Shown: piece after piece, positions 1 to 9,003 of the stretch
Layout: each line of letters starts with the position of its first letter
How positions within the stretch are numbered: the first letter of the stretch is position 1
Assembly: GCA_016717145.1 (NCBI GenBank)
Contig: JADKGD010000049.1
Coordinates: 1-30,519, forward strand
DNA from: Saprospiraceae bacterium
GTDB lineage: Bacteria > Bacteroidota > Bacteroidia > Chitinophagales > Saprospiraceae
Direction of reading: 5' to 3'
DNA: 30,519 nt
The notes under the pieces: generated by a model
Told to the model about the DNA's origin: nothing
Databases searched by the model: none
What the model saw: only the letters and a program-made list of their open reading frames with translations
Made by a program: the position numbers and the translations under genes

Positions 1-759
1 AAAACTTGTAACTTTATACTTTACAGTATGTCTCACAATACGTGTAACTTCAGAATTATCAACTATGGCTAGTCTTCTATAAGTTGCATTTATAAATTCG
101 AACCTAATTCCATCACTTTCAATAATTTTAGCAGTATCAGGAATTATTTCAATTTCATTGAAAAATTCACTTATAATCCTGTCCATATCATCGGCTTGAA
201 ATACATTTCCAGATTGGCTATTATCTTCATCGACAGAAAGTAACATACCTAAATAAATTTTCTCACCGTTTACATTTGTAAACAGTGAGGACCCACTCAT
301 TCCCTTTGAAAATTCAAAACTATTATCTTTTGGTGAAATTATGATACCGCTATTGCTCTTACTTTTCAGATACATGGGCTCATGATCATAACTGCCATCA
401 TCATTTCTTATTTCGATATACCCTTCATTGGTTTTTTCAAGCAAGGAGTTAAAATTTTGTATTATTTTCCATTCTTTACATTCCTGATCGGCACTACTTT
501 CAATTCTTACTATGGCGATATCAGCTGGATACGACTGAATGTACTTTCCTCTAGAGATTTTTTGATTATCTCCAGAAACAATCACTTTTTCTGATGATTT
601 TCTTGGGAACAAATGATCCGGAGCAATGATAAAACACTCGTTTCCTCTTGATTTGATTATTCCTCTACCTTCTTCTGTAGATTGCAAGTGCACTGTAGAT
701 TGTGCATTTGAAATACAAAAGGTATAACACATAATAACAACTAGAAATTTAACTTTCAA
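1..759 (-). CDS. Trypsin-like serine protease, secreted, C-terminus cut by window edge
   Basis: Reading leftwards from a TTG at 759, the protein begins MKVKFLVVIMCYTFCISNAQ, a plausible signal peptide cleaved near NAQ, so it should be exported. The protease core shows a His-bearing APDH, an Asp in SYPADIAIVRI and the serine motif GMSGSSLF, the order expected of a chymotrypsin-fold enzyme. After the protease domain comes a segment (IIESDGIRFEF, then TRIVRHTVKYKV) that resembles the repeat domain of the upstream paralogue. The TTG overlaps the TGA that ends the upstream gene, suggesting translational coupling; an internal ATG would lose most of the signal peptide. The frame is open to base 1, so the C-terminus is unseen. 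Substrate unknown. Confidence is good for the fold, moderate for activity because the His context is not the classical TAAHC. Confidence 0.72.
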   Translation of the reverse strand, partial: MKVKFLVVIMCYTFCISNAQSTVHLQSTEEGRGIIKSRGNECFIIAPDHLFPRKSSEKVIVSGDNQKISRGKYIQSYPADIAIVRIESSADQECKEWKIIQNFNSLLEKTNEGYIEIRNDDGSYDHEPMYLKSKSNSGIIISPKDNSFEFSKGMSGSSLFTNVNGEKIYLGMLLSVDEDNSQSGNVFQADDMDRIISEFFNEIEIIPDTAKIIESDGIRFEFINATYRRLAIVDNSEVTRIVRHTVKYKVTSF

Positions 760-1930
760 TTTTGGTAATTAATATCTTTAAACTTCAAAACTTTATATCC
801 ACCTTTATTCACATTAAGTTCTAATAATGCCACACCATCAGATTCACTAACATTTTCAAAAACAATTTCAATAGGGACCGCTATTCCTTTAGTGAATGTA
901 AAATCACTTCCACCTACCGTATTGTATTCAGTTTTACCACTAATTTTTAAATAAGTTGCATCAGAAAACCCTCCGTTATAATCAAACAGCTTTGTGTTAT
1001 TTCTTTTTATCTCTATTTTGTTATCCGCATTTAAACTGGTAACTTTTATAAATACGGTAACTCTTTCTCCTATTTTTTTATGTTGGTAAGATCAAATTTA
1101 AATCCATCCTCTTCTATGGTTTTCAAAGCTGGAGTTGATGCAATGGGCTTTATAAGTAACACCGTCATAATTAATGTCTTTAAACTTCAAAACTTTATAT
1201 CCACCTTTATTCACATTAAGTTCTAATAATGCCACACCATCAGATTCACTAACATTTTCAAAAACAATTTCAACAGGGACGGCTATTCCTTTAGTAAATG
1301 TAAAATCACTTCCCTACCGTATTGTATTCTGTTTTACCACTAATTTTCAAATAAGTTGCATCAGAAAACCCACCATTATAATCAAACAGCTTTGTGTTAT
1401 TTCTTTTTATCTCTATTTTGTTATCCGCATTTAAACTGGTAACCTTCATAAATACAGTAACTCTTTCTCCTGTTTTTTTTATGTTGGTAAGATCAAATTT
1501 AAATCCATCCTCTTCTATGGTTTTCAAAGCTGGAGTTGATGCAATGGGCTTTTTATAAGTAACACCGTCATAATTAATGTCTTTAAACTTCAAAACTTTA
1601 TATCCACCTTTATTCACATTAAGTTCTAATAATGCCACACCATCAGATTCACTAACATTTTCAAAAACAATTTCAACAGGGACCGCTATTCCTTTAGTAA
1701 ATGTAAAATCACTTCCACCTACCGTATTGTATTCTGTTTTACCACTAATTTTCAAATAAGTTGCATCAGAAAACCCACCATTATAATCAAACAGCTTTGT
1801 GTTATTTCTTTTTATCTCTATTTTGTTATCCGCATTTAAACTGGTAACCTTCATAAATACAGTAACTCTTTCTCCTGTTTTTTGATATTGGTAAGATCAA
1901 ATTTAAATCCATCCTCTTCAATTGTTATAA
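756..1930 (-). pseudogene. Repeat-domain C-terminal part of the upstream protease gene, frameshifted
   Basis: On the minus strand this region encodes three copies of a ~135-residue domain (begins IEEDGFKFDLTNIKK, then KIEIKRNNTKLFDYNGG, ends KVLKFKDINY). The longest uninterrupted stretch is 1306-1854 (182 aa). Every copy is broken by a small indel: an A-run one base short at the NIKK position in the first and third copies in plus coordinates, a two-base loss near 1316 and another near 1147. Adding the lost bases gives 405-bp units in one frame. The last unit ends DINYQN at the TGA 758-756. The frame is continuous with the protease ORF at 1947-2573 apart from a TGA, so this is probably the C-terminal half of one protease-repeat protein. 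The domain is not one I recognise; it looks like an all-beta extracellular module. Confidence 0.6.
767..1930 (-). repeat. Three tandem ~405-bp direct repeats
   Basis: Units run about 767-1168, 1169-1571 and 1572-1930, the last one shorter because its outer end diverges. The marker string AATTAATNTCTTTAAACTTC starts each unit at 767, 1169 and 1572. Differences between copies are few scattered substitutions plus homopolymer length changes, so the amplification is recent or maintained by gene conversion. The unit length is a multiple of three once the indels are repaired, consistent with a coding array. Confidence 0.93.
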
Positions 1931-1946
1931 TTGAACTTTTTTGCGC

Positions 1947-2573
1947 TCAATTCAATATTTGCTTTACTATTTTCATTTTGAAAAACTCTTGCATTATCCT
2001 TTCCATATCGTCGGCCTGAAAAACATTTCCGGATTGACTATTTTCTTCATCGACAGAAAGTAACATACCTAAATAAACTTTCTCATCGTTTAAATTTGTA
2101 AACAGAGAAGACCCACTCATTCCTTTTGAAAATTCAAAACTATTGTCTTTTGGAGAAATTGTAATACCACTCATGCTCTTACTTTTCAGATACATGGGCT
2201 CATGATCATAACTGCCATCATCATTTCTTATTTCGATATACCCTTCATTGGTTTTTTCAAGCAAGGAGTTATAGTTTTGTACAGTTTTCCACTCTTTACA
2301 TTCCTGATCGGCACCACTTTCTATTCTTACTATGGCGATATCAGCTGGATACGACTGAATGTACTTTCCTCTAGAGATTTTTTGATTATCACCTGAAACA
2401 ATAACCTTTTCTGATGATTTACGTGGGAACAAATGATCCGGAGCTATAATAAAACATTCGTTTCCTCTTGATTTGACAATACCTCTACCTTCTTCTGTAG
2501 ATTGCAAGTGAACTGTGGATTGTGAAGTAATCAAATTTATATGGATAAATAAAAAGTCGTTATCCATATCCAT
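1947..2573 (-). CDS. Trypsin-like serine protease domain protein (N-terminal part of protease-repeat gene)
   Basis: 208 residues, closely similar to the protein at 1-759 from QSTVHLQSTEEGRG onward. The probable triad is His47 (in FIIAPDH), Asp78 (in PADIAIVRI) and Ser153 (in GMSGSSLF). The N-terminus is hydrophobic (FLFIHINLI) but a poorer signal peptide than that of the paralogue, and may itself be affected by an indel. It stops at a TGA, yet codons beyond it continue in the same frame into the repeat domain (SSIITIEEDGFKFDL). Two compensating homopolymer shifts, in the TTTTT and AAAAAA runs around 1940-1980, would remove the stop and give one long protein. Role unknown; a surface or periplasmic protease with repeated modules is the simplest reading. 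Confidence 0.75.
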   Translation of the reverse strand: MDMDNDFLFIHINLITSQSTVHLQSTEEGRGIVKSRGNECFIIAPDHLFPRKSSEKVIVSGDNQKISRGKYIQSYPADIAIVRIESGADQECKEWKTVQNYNSLLEKTNEGYIEIRNDDGSYDHEPMYLKSKSMSGITISPKDNSFEFSKGMSGSSLFTNLNDEKVYLGMLLSVDEENSQSGNVFQADDMERIMQEFFKMKIVKQILN

Positions 2574-2719
2574 ATTATTTTACTATTTACAAATTTCATT
2601 TGTCAAGTTTGTCTTTATAATTTAAAAAATCAATTGTAAATGAACCAATGCTAGTAAAAACCAAGACACACGCAGCAACCAATGAGAGTGATTGATAAAA
2701 CCTGTCATTTACAAATTTA

Positions 2720-3472
2720 TCATAAAGTGTCGCAGAGATTTTTAAACTCTGAATTTATGTCTCTAGGTCCAGGTTTGAGTTTGACTGCTTTTGTAGCTTC
2801 GACTCTAAACGCAATATTCAATGCGTCTTGATTGTCTATTGATACAAAAGCTATAGCGTTTTCCTTTTGATCTTCAAAAATAAGTTTATCACCCATATAT
2901 AAATTTTCTATACCTGCTTTATAGTAGGATTTAGATAATTTTGAACTAGCCGCCATCGTCACTGTACCTTCCCTTAAAATTGGTGTTGTTATTCCTTCCA
3001 CTTGACCAGCGACATCACCCCCTATTTCAAAAATACCTGTAATTGGAAATATAAGACTGAAACCTTCATTTTTTGTTACTTCGATACTATCAATAATAAT
3101 TTGGAATTTGTCTTTGGTTTTAAAAACTAATTCTTCATCCTTATAAAATGCTCCAATCGGCTGTAATGTATCATTTTGGAAGGATATCAAGACTGAGCCT
3201 AAAGAAATTCTTTCAAACTCGACCCAGGCAGAATTTAAAAATCGAAAATTGCCCGAAAAGTTTTCGACTATTATTGAGTCATTTTCGTCAAAAATTGTAC
3301 TTCTGTAAATATTAAACGAACTTCCACCAATGTCAACAATAAAACATTTAGCTTTTTCTGTTTTTGCTGTTATGTTGTAAATGGTAGATATAGGAGAAAG
3401 TATTTTATCAATCAAGATCGTAAATAGGAATAGTCCTGCTATAACTATCACCACATAAAATTTCAATTTCAT
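2720..3472 (-). CDS. Hypothetical membrane-anchored protein
   Basis: 250 residues. The N-terminus MKLKFYVVIVIAGLFLFTIL is one strong hydrophobic helix, either an uncleaved anchor or a signal peptide without an obvious cleavage site. The remainder is soluble and beta-rich in pattern (for example FISFQ-like alternations, ITGIFEIGGDVAGQVEGI). I do not recognise a family. It starts 11 bases after the probable true end (3484) of the upstream secreted gene, so the two are likely co-transcribed. A 147-base gap separates it from the downstream protease gene. Confidence 0.6.
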   Translation of the reverse strand: MKLKFYVVIVIAGLFLFTILIDKILSPISTIYNITAKTEKAKCFIVDIGGSSFNIYRSTIFDENDSIIVENFSGNFRFLNSAWVEFERISLGSVLISFQNDTLQPIGAFYKDEELVFKTKDKFQIIIDSIEVTKNEGFSLIFPITGIFEIGGDVAGQVEGITTPILREGTVTMAASSKLSKSYYKAGIENLYMGDKLIFEDQKENAIAFVSIDNQDALNIAFRVEATKAVKLKPGPRDINSEFKNLCDTL

Positions 3473-3483
3473 AAAAACAGATA

Positions 3484-4178
3484 TTATATTTTTATGGTAA
3501 TAGGATAGGATTTATAAGAAATAACTGTACCTTTTTTTATTTTATGTAAAACATTGAGTTCATATCTCTTTGGAAGCATGTTGAACGGTATATTGCACAG
3601 GCACTTATAAGCTACTTTATCTTGTCCTTTCAATTTTCACATGTTATTTCGCTTGCCGTTTTACTATCAAGGTCAAAAATCTCTATTTTGGGATTTTTGT
3701 CTGAATTTAGAATGATATTTATTCCTTTCTGAATTTCAGCTTTATTCCAAGATGCAGGAACCAGAATTTGGTCTCCTTCATTACATAATTTGCTAATATT
3801 AGCTAAAATTGCGATTTTGTCAGTGGTATATGCCTGGATGGATTGCCAGTACTTTGTTGGATATTCTAATTCAATAAGACCTTCTTTAACCTTACTTATG
3901 TCATATTGCATATCTGCAAAAAATTTCCCGTCTCTAGAATTGAATTTTACGCAGAGTTGGTTGTAGGTACCTTTAGGTAGTTTGACGAAAAAACTCTTCT
4001 GAACTTTCATGTTTTCACTAACTCCATATAATACACCAACCTTTAATCCTCCAGAAATTGGAATTTTGTTTTGCCAAACTTCCTTGTAATGTAAAGCACT
4101 TAATTTGACGATTTGTGCGTAAGGTTTAATTGAAAAAAATAAAAAGATGATTGATAATATTGTTATTTGGGACTTCAT
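3484..4178 (-). CDS. Hypothetical secreted protein, one frameshift near its end
   Basis: The uninterrupted frame is 3630-4178 (182 aa), starting MKSQITILSIIFLFFSIKPYAQ, a clear signal peptide with cleavage after YAQ. The mature part contains KSFFVKLPKGTYNQLCVKFN and a segment ending DLDSKTASEITCEN. One missing base at the AATTG just before the stop would let the protein continue as LKGQDKVAYKCLCN and end ITIKI at 3484, only 11 bases before the next start. That extension is inferred from spacing and coding appearance. Family not recognised. A -7-like box lies upstream, so it may head the minus-strand group. Confidence 0.6.
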
Positions 4179-4215
4179 AATTAAGTGTTGCTTCTTTGGT
4201 TATTTTTTTAATACG

Positions 4216-4223
4216 CAAATTTA
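4216..4223 (-). promoter_or_regulatory. Candidate Bacteroidota -7 box for the minus-strand group
   Basis: On the minus strand the sequence is TAAATTTG, matching TAnnTTTG, 37 bases upstream of the ATG at 4178. No TTG is seen at the expected -33 spacing, and the region is A+T-rich, so a chance match is possible. Confidence 0.3.
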
Positions 4224-4489
4224 TAAATTGATTTTGATTTTAGTATTAATTTAAGTTTAAATATCATTTGTCACTGTAATCTACAAGTGGAATCTAACTT
4301 ATTTTCTAAATTGACCAAATAATCCACTATTTAACCCCCAAAATGCAATGGAGCAAGCACCCGACAAATAAGTCAGGCGTAGCCGCAGTATATGAAGCAG
4401 AGCATTGTGGGCAGGCAAAAGAGCAGTGCAAAAAAGCATGGGTATAGTAGGAACGAAATGAAACGAACAATGGACTTAGATTGAGCAAA

Positions 4490-4537
4490 GGTAGCATTAG
4501 CCGAAGTAATGGATGTGTGTTATGCGCTAATGCTGCC
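4490..4537. repeat. Hairpin-forming inverted repeat
   Basis: GGTAGCATTAGC (4490-4501) pairs with GCTAATGCTGCC (4526-4537), 12 pairs with one G-U-type mismatch and a 24-base loop. A nine-A run follows on the plus strand, so it does not look like a plus-strand intrinsic terminator. Confidence 0.6.
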
Positions 4538-4791
4538 TGCGAAAAAAAAATTGTATAGTCTGAGTGAAATGGAGTGACGAAGATACGTATGCTGCGGGAG
4601 ACCGGAGGCTCTCCTGATGAAGGAATGAATGGAAGGAACGATAATGGAACGTAGCGGACGCAGGTAGCGCAGTGAAATGGAAGTGACTAAATGAGAGAAA
4701 GAAGAAGGTGTGCCTGAGGATGGAGATTTTATATGAAATATAAGTAAGGGTAATATCAAATAATTTAAATCATAATGATCAAAAGTTTTCA

Positions 4792-4820
4792 GATATCAAG
4801 TTGGATTGGTTTTTGATATC
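4792..4820. promoter_or_regulatory. Inverted repeat upstream of mcrB, candidate operator
   Basis: GATATCAA (4792-4799) and TTGATATC (4813-4820) are perfect inverted arms with a 13-base spacer, ending 26 bases before the mcrB ATG. The location suits a repressor or autoregulatory site, but no cognate regulator is encoded next to it. Confidence 0.4.
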
Positions 4821-4846
4821 CTGATGGTATATAAATCCTTCATAAT

Positions 4847-6441
4847 ATGGATAAAGAAAAACTATCCCAATATTGGTCAAAGTACAAGGCCATTTTTAAC
4901 ACTCCTGAGTTTGAAAATCATGAATACTATAAATGGCTGGTGCTAGCTCAGTGTTATCAAAAATGGGATTGGAATGCTGAGGATAAAGCTGCAATGTTCA
5001 AAAATACTTTTGATGTGAAAGGGTCAAAAATATTTGGATGAGTGGTCAGTTTTACCCTGTCAAAATGATCGAACAATTTTTTGATATTGATGCTAAAGAT
5101 GTGATATCGCAGTTTGATATATTGTTTGATGAAACCAAAGAACTAGATGGCCGTATTCAGTCCTTTATAGATTTCAATGCAGCATATCTACCAAAGCTAA
5201 GAGAAGTAAAGCCAGATGATAATATTGAGAACCATTACCACGGTGATCTTCGAGCTATATCATTATATTTAACACTACAATATCCTGAAAAATATTTTTT
5301 ATATAAACACAGTATGAATAAGGCTTTTGCCGAAGTCTTTGAATTGCCTAATATAAAAGGAGGACAGGTCAGTAATTATGAGCGTTACCTCTCTTTATGT
5401 AACGAAATACTGGACTTTATAAAATCTGATAGTGCTTTCATCGCACTATATAAAGAATTTTGTAGTATTCCAGGACACTATTCTGATGATTACCTTCATT
5501 TGCTTGTACAGGATTTCATTTATTCCATAGGTTCATATTTAAGGCCATCGGCTGAAGTTTCTTACTGGATATTCCAATGCAATCCAGATATGTTTGATCT
5601 TAAAACTGGGTTGAATGAAGATCTTGTGAATACATGGACTGTCACTGCTCATAAGGATAAGATAAGGGAAGGAGATAAGGTTATTATTTGGATGACCGGA
5701 AGTGATGCTGGTTGCTATGCTCTGGCAGAAGTAACTTCTGAGCCCCACAAAAGATTATCGTCACCAGATGATCAATTATGGAAAAAAGAAGATCAAAGCG
5801 AATTAAAAGCAGATATTAACATTACTCATAACTTAGTTGCTTCACCAGTACTGAAGGACGCTATAGATTCAATTGATGAACATATTGATTTAAAGGCTGG
5901 AAATCAGGGAACAAATTTTATAGCAACAAAAGAGCAATATGAAACTATATTAGATATTATAGAATCATCTCAAAGCAATGTGTATTCAAAGATTAAAAAT
6001 GCTTTTGATCAGGAAAAACTCGAGTCATTCCTCAAAATGATAAGAAGTTTTGTGAAATCAAATAATTTAAGATATGATGATAAAAGAATAAGCTTTAATG
6101 TAAGGAAAAATAATAACAGACTTGTATTTATAATAGGGTTCAGATACGCTGCAAGCATTTCAATAATTAATAATAAAACCGAGCTATCCTTTATTTCTCA
6201 AAAGGTTCTTAATGATAAATTCGGAAAATTTGTAAATAGAAGCGGACAAGTTGAAGCTTATTGGAATAGCGTTGAAAAATATGAAGGCTATGAAGATATT
6301 ATAAATGAAGGCTTATTAACAGAACTAAATAGAAATTATAAATGTCCGTATCGAAATTTGACTAATCAGGAATTTATAAATGATATTTATCAAAATGAAT
6401 TTAAAATAGTAAGTGAAAAGTTATGCCAAAATTTCCTTTAA
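4847..6441 (+). CDS. mcrB: EVE-domain N-terminal half of McrB (modified-DNA recognition), one frameshift
   Basis: Two frames, 4847-5041 and 5038-6441, form one protein: adding an A to the five-A run at 5026-5030 reads GSKNIWMSGQFYPVKMI, the usual helical N-terminus of EVE-type McrB proteins. In the 467-residue second frame an EVE (PUA-like) domain starts near residue 174 (SYWIFQCNPDMFDL, then IREGDKVIIWMTGSDAG). EVE domains flip out and read modified bases, so this half should recognise DNA carrying modified cytosine or similar. The segment after residue 320 is an unassigned alpha/beta region (RLVFIIGFRYAAS). It ends by overlapping the ATPase frame by 19 bases, so the two halves were probably one polypeptide of about 930 residues. 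Confidence 0.78.
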
Positions 6442-7639
6442 ATAATATATTTTACGGTCCTCCCGGCACAGGTAAAACTTATCAAACCATTCAAAGATCT
6501 GCAGAAATTATCAAAGGTGGAGTTGTGGGTGATTACAATGAAGCGCTTAGAATATTTAATGATCATCTAGGTACTCGAATTGAATTCATCACTTTTCATC
6601 AGAACTACAGTTACGAAGATTTTATCCAGGGCTTGCGTCCCGATACTGAAAACGGAAATCAGTTAACTTTTCAAAAAAAGGATGGTATTTTTAAAAAAAT
6701 TGCTGATAAAGCTCTAAAAAACCTAATTGAAAGTGAAAAAGATCCAAAAGCAATATCTAAATCTCTAATATTTGATGAAGCTTTGGAAAAACTTAAAGAT
6801 AAAATCATCGATTCTGAGAAAAAAATCTATATAAATGAAACAGCATATTTTATAGCGGTGGAAGATGATGCATTTAGATATTCAGCGGATAATTGGACTT
6901 TAAATGACAAAGGTTTCAGCGGCTTTAGAATGAAATATTCTGATTTGAAAAAGTTTTATGAAGCCGATATCAAAGAAAGAAAAGAAATCAAAGAGTTAAT
7001 CGGGATTTCAGGATTAGCGAAACAACATGCTTCTTATTTTATTAAAGCTTACGACTTGGTTAAAGTCTGATGGATGAAGTTTTATATAAAGATGTTAGAA
7101 TAGAACGCCAAAATTATGTCATCATCATTGATGAAATCAACAGGGCCAATATCTCACGAGTATTTGGTGAACTAATAACGCTCATAGAGCCTGATAAACG
7201 GTCACATGGAGAAATCCCTTTGCAATGTACCTTGCCTTCAGGCGATGAATTTATAGTGCCGTCCAATCTTTATATTATCGGCACCATGAATACCGCAGAT
7301 AAATCGATTGCATTATTGGACATAGCTTTGCGAAGGCGATTTGAATTTGAAGCTATGTATCCTATTTATGAGCTAAAAGAAAAAATTGTTTATCACAAAG
7401 ATGTGCTACAAAAAATAAATGCATCCATCATCACAAGGAAAGGATATGATTTTCAGATTGGGCATGCTTACTTTATGGATTCGCAAACGTCTCTGGAAGA
7501 TATCATGAATAAAAAAGTGATTCCACTATTGCTGGAGTATTTTATGAATGACAAAAAGGAAGTAGAGGGCATTTTAAAAAGTGCCGAGCTTACGATCCTG
7601 GAAGGTGTGTGGCCGATCAAAATTAAAACATCGTTGTGA
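6423..7639 (+). CDS. mcrB: McrB AAA+ GTPase motor, split at 7070
   Basis: Frames 6423-7070 and 7070-7639 together make one AAA+ domain of the McrB type, the nucleotide-driven translocase that activates McrC. Walker A GPPGTGKT is at residues 12-19 of the first frame. In the second are Walker B IIIDEINRAN (Asp21, Glu22), the McrB-typical MNTADKS (from residue 73) and the arginine-rich ALRRRF. An AAA+ domain cannot work with Walker A and B on separate unlinked chains, so the TGATG junction at 7068-7072 is most likely an indel rather than a real gene boundary. The stop overlaps the mcrC start as GTGA, indicating coupled translation with the nuclease subunit. Confidence 0.85.
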
Positions 7640-9000
7640 TCAATCTTTTTGAATATCAAAATAAAGAAGTGTTTGAAGGGGATTTTTCTGAATTGGAAAC
7701 TTTCCTGGATGACATATGGCTTAAAAGAGAAAAATCAGGATTTTATTATACTGCTGAACAGGACCGTATTGAGTCCCAACGATTCCTACAGTTCCTACAC
7801 AAAACAAATGAAATAAAGTCCAATAAATATATTGGTGTCATCCATTTTGAAGGGCGAAAAATTAATCTATTGCCCAAAATACTTCATAACCAGAATGAAA
7901 AATGTACCGATGAAAATGTACAGGCCGCTCATTTGCATGTTCTCTGGTGGCTGAGCTATTGCAGGAAAGTAAAATTTCCCAATTACCAAACTTCTTTGGG
8001 AAATACAAAAAGTGATTTTTTTGAAATACTCATTTATTTATTTTCAAAGTACACCAGAGAGCTTCTGTCCAATACTATTTATCAACATTACGAGGAGGAG
8101 CAAAGAGAGTTGAGTTTTATTAAAGGTAGGATTCTGACTTCAGAATACATCACAGAAAATCTAGCCAAAGGAAGATGGCATAAAATTAATTGTGCTTACG
8201 ACGCCTTTGTGATTGACAACCAGTTTAACCGAATCATTAAGCAAGTGACTACCATGCTCTTTCAAACAACTGAAAATTGGGAGAATAAGAAGCACCTTAG
8301 GGAAATATTATTCATACTAGACGAAGTAAGTGACATACAAGCTACAGCTGATGAATGCGCCAATATCCAGTTTAATCCTATGTTTTCGTGTTTTGAGACG
8401 GTCAGGGATTATTGTACTTTGTTTCTCCGAAATTGTGTTTCTTTCAGTTATAAAAACGATATGAAGCTTTTTGCTTTTCTGCTGCCCATGGAATATGTGT
8501 TTGAAGATTTTATTTATGGATTTATTGATAAAGAAATAGATGAAATTCAGGCTAAATCGCAGGATTCTTCTACATACCTGGATAAAGAGAAAGTTTATGC
8601 ACTCAAGCCTGACTTATTGTTGAAAATAGATGGCCGAAGGATTATCACAGATACAAAATACAAAATGGTCTATGCAGATCAGAATGATTTAAAAAACGGT
8701 ATTTCGCAAACAGATATTTATCAGATGCTGGCCTATGGTGTTAGATTTAAGATCAATGATATCGTATTGTTGTATCCTGATACTGTAAAGCGGGAGGCAC
8801 TTCAACAGTCATCGATTATCGTCAGAGACGAATTTACTGATGATGTCGAAGTCAACATCAAAGTATATCAGGTTCCTGTGATCCAAAGAGCACTGCTTAA
8901 TGATTATACTCTGGCTGAGAACAGGACAATATCGGAGATATTTGAAGAGACTAAACTGGCTTTGATAGATAGGATCAGGGAGATTTATATCAATTTATAG
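7636..9000 (+). CDS. mcrC: McrC, nuclease subunit of McrBC type IV restriction
   Basis: 454 residues, GTG start overlapping the mcrB stop by four bases. It has the McrC layout: an N-terminal region (FYYTAEQDRIESQRFLQFL, KINLLPKIL), a helical middle, and a C-terminal PD-(D/E)XK nuclease with LKPDLLLKIDGRRIITDTKYK, where the Asp of KPD and the DTK form the metal site. McrC docks on McrB hexamers and cuts both strands of DNA carrying modified bases. The frame is intact over the full family length. It converges with the AbiH gene, whose stop lies four bases away, with no visible terminator between. Confidence 0.93.
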   Translation: MINLFEYQNKEVFEGDFSELETFLDDIWLKREKSGFYYTAEQDRIESQRFLQFLHKTNEIKSNKYIGVIHFEGRKINLLPKILHNQNEKCTDENVQAAHLHVLWWLSYCRKVKFPNYQTSLGNTKSDFFEILIYLFSKYTRELLSNTIYQHYEEEQRELSFIKGRILTSEYITENLAKGRWHKINCAYDAFVIDNQFNRIIKQVTTMLFQTTENWENKKHLREILFILDEVSDIQATADECANIQFNPMFSCFETVRDYCTLFLRNCVSFSYKNDMKLFAFLLPMEYVFEDFIYGFIDKEIDEIQAKSQDSSTYLDKEKVYALKPDLLLKIDGRRIITDTKYKMVYADQNDLKNGISQTDIYQMLAYGVRFKINDIVLLYPDTVKREALQQSSIIVRDEFTDDVEVNIKVYQVPVIQRALLNDYTLAENRTISEIFEETKLALIDRIREIYINL

Positions 9001-9003
9001 ATA

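Larger units (their letters stand above)
4224..4846. other. Gene-free purine-rich spacer
   Basis: No reading frame here looks like protein. From about 4340 to 4730 the composition shifts: the plus strand becomes G/A-rich with recurring fragments such as GTGAAATGG, GGAACGA and GTAGCG, unlike the coding DNA on either side. It contains at least two hairpin-capable segments (4490-4537, and GGAGA/TCTCC near 4601-4620). A short string near its right end (TGTGCCTGAGGATGG, ~4709) recurs with one change near 10350 ahead of hsdM, so it may belong to a dispersed intergenic family. Function unknown. Confidence 0.5.

Noticed and set aside
382..2396. Plus-strand frames across the protease and repeat region
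   Set aside because: They are antisense to clear protease motifs and to the repeat domain; the duplicated plus frames exist only because the DNA itself is duplicated.
4520..4759. 79-codon minus-strand frame in the spacer
   Set aside because: Low-complexity, Ser/Leu/Arg-rich translation of a purine-rich non-coding block, with no family signal.
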